Below, in pieces: positions 21,222 to 22,199 of a stretch of 22,199 bases of DNA. Origin of the DNA: Lachnospiraceae bacterium (GTDB taxonomy: Bacteria > Bacillota > Clostridia > Lachnospirales > Lachnospiraceae). Under the pieces are notes generated by a model. It had not been told where the DNA came from, made no database searches, and saw only the letters and a program-made list of their open reading frames with translations. The position numbers and the translations under genes are program-made. How positions within the stretch are numbered: position 1 is the stretch's first letter; the number at the start of each line of letters is the position of its first letter. The stretch lies in NCBI GenBank assembly GCA_021200345.1, contig JAJQGR010000351.1, positions 1 to 22,199 on the forward strand, read 5' to 3'.

Positions 21222-22199
21222 TCACTCCTCTATAATCTCTTGCAGCGCCCGCATCAGCGCGTCCATCTGCTCCGGTGTCCCCACCGTGATGCGCAGATAA
21301 TTGTCAATCCGGGGCTTTTTAAAATAACGGACATAAATATTCCGCTCCCGCAGCGCCAGGAAAATCTTCTCAGCGCTCACCCGTTCATGGGTTGCAAAAA
21401 TAAAATTGGTTTTGGAATCCGGGAAAGAAAATCCCAGTGTCCTGAGCTCCTTTTTGCTCTTTTCTCTGGTCTCCACGATTTTGGCCGTGATCCTGCGAAA
21501 ATAATCCTCATCCTCCACCGCTGCTTTTCCCACGGCCAGGCTCATGCGGCTCATGGTGTAGGAATTAAAGGAAAATTTGACGTCATTCAGATAACCTGTC
21601 AGCTTCCGGGAACCGATGGCAAAGCCGATCCTGGCCCCGGCCATGGCTCTGGACTTGGAAAAGGTCTGCACTACTAAAAGATTTTCGTATTTTTCTGTGA
21701 GAGGCAGAACGCTCTCTCCTCCGAAATCCACATATGCCTCGTCAATGATCACCACACTGTCCGGATTGGACGCAATGATTTTCTCCAGATGTTCCACTGT
21801 TTCCAACAGTCCCGTGGGAGCGTTTGGATTGGGAATCACAATGCCTCCGTTGGGCTGCATATAATCTTCCACAGAAAGAGAAAAATCATCCCGCAAGGGA
21901 CAGGTTCGGTACGGAATCCGAAACAGATCCGCCCATACGTCATAAAAAGAATAGGTGATATCCGGGAAAAGAATCGGCCTGTCGCTGTTAAAAAATGTCA
22001 GAAACGCCATGGCCAGCACATCATCGCTGCCCACGCCCACAAATACCTGCTCCGGGTCTACTCCATATCTGTCAGCCAGCGCCTGTACCAGTTCCCCCGC
22101 GGCAGGATCCGGATACAGCCTGAGCTGCCCGGCCTCCATCTCCTTTACCACCTCCGCCACCCGCGGGAGGGATGATAGGGACACTCGTTGGTATTTAAT
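21222..22199 (-). CDS. hisC: Histidinol-phosphate aminotransferase, 5'-partial with apparent frameshift
   Basis: A PLP aminotransferase of histidine biosynthesis. The continuous frame (from 22184) contains LYPDPAAGELVQALADRYG, GVGSDDVLAMAF, NPNAPTG, DEAYVDFGG and the PLP-lysine motif QTFSKSRAMAGARIGF. The family N-terminus (LNTNExPYxPS) is present at 22198-22166 but in a different frame. Joining the two needs one extra C in the minus-strand run at 22165-22167, which would give ...PSPRVAEVV. So the gene is either broken or carries a single-base sequence error. The true start lies beyond the window. It is followed by the membrane protein with overlapping signals. Confidence 0.85.
   Translation of the reverse strand: MKYQRVSLSSLPRVAEVVKEMEAGQLRLYPDPAAGELVQALADRYGVDPEQVFVGVGSDDVLAMAFLTFFNSDRPILFPDITYSFYDVWADLFRIPYRTCPLRDDFSLSVEDYMQPNGGIVIPNPNAPTGLLETVEHLEKIIASNPDSVVIIDEAYVDFGGESVLPLTEKYENLLVVQTFSKSRAMAGARIGFAIGSRKLTGYLNDVKFSFNSYTMSRMSLAVGKAAVEDEDYFRRITAKIVETREKSKKELRTLGFSFPDSKTNFIFATHERVSAEKIFLALRERNIYVRYFKKPRIDNYLRITVGTPEQMDALMRALQEIIEE

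Overview
This window looks like a chromosomal segment of an anaerobic Firmicute, most likely a gut Clostridia/Lachnospiraceae-type organism. The signs are a mannose-family PTS, LL-diaminopimelate aminotransferase (DapL route), a Gram-positive GSI-alpha glutamine synthetase next to an ANTAR regulator, strong AGGAGG-type ribosome binding sites, and moderate GC with C/G-rich third positions. No rRNA, tRNA, CRISPR array or insertion sequence is visible. No stretch longer than 300 bases lacks a gene.

Layout. (1) Positions 1-4687 (+) form a carbohydrate-uptake operon: a 5'-truncated tannase-like esterase, then separate PTS EIIB, EIIC, EIID and EIIA genes, then an MBL-fold hydrolase. An intrinsic terminator sits immediately before the EIIA ribosome binding site, and a bidirectional terminator closes the operon. 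(2) Positions 4758-12167 (-) hold a long, tightly packed run. Read in transcription order it is: ANTAR regulator, dapF, dapL, CobW-like GTPase, GH43 glycosidase, GT52/sialyltransferase-like protein, GT2 glycosyltransferase. Several junctions are 4-nt overlaps. (3) Positions 12246-15393 are a nitrogen-themed region. glnA (-) and an L-asparaginase (+) diverge from a shared regulatory region. The glnA leader carries a predicted attenuator, and the ANTAR regulator lies just downstream of glnA. A small membrane-anchored FMN-binding-like protein follows the asparaginase. (4) Positions 15428-16842 (-) are a visibly AT-rich accessory island. It has a NERD nuclease-domain protein with a topoisomerase-type zinc finger, and a small protein resembling phage/polyvalent BECR-type domains. 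A strong plus-strand promoter and an imperfect 41-nt repeat lie between them. (5) Positions 16926-22199 (-) are housekeeping genes: hisC (5' end outside the window and apparently frameshifted), a small multidrug-export-like membrane protein, a SAM methyltransferase, hslO (Hsp33) and glutamine-dependent nadE.

The most interesting signals are the glnA attenuator paired with an ANTAR protein whose receiver domain is degenerate, the AT-rich island with its possible antisense RNA, and the esterase/PTS/MBL operon. Several starts were moved from the longest open frame to the one with a good ribosome binding site: the GT52-like gene, dapF, glnA, the asparaginase, the BECR-like gene and the small export protein.
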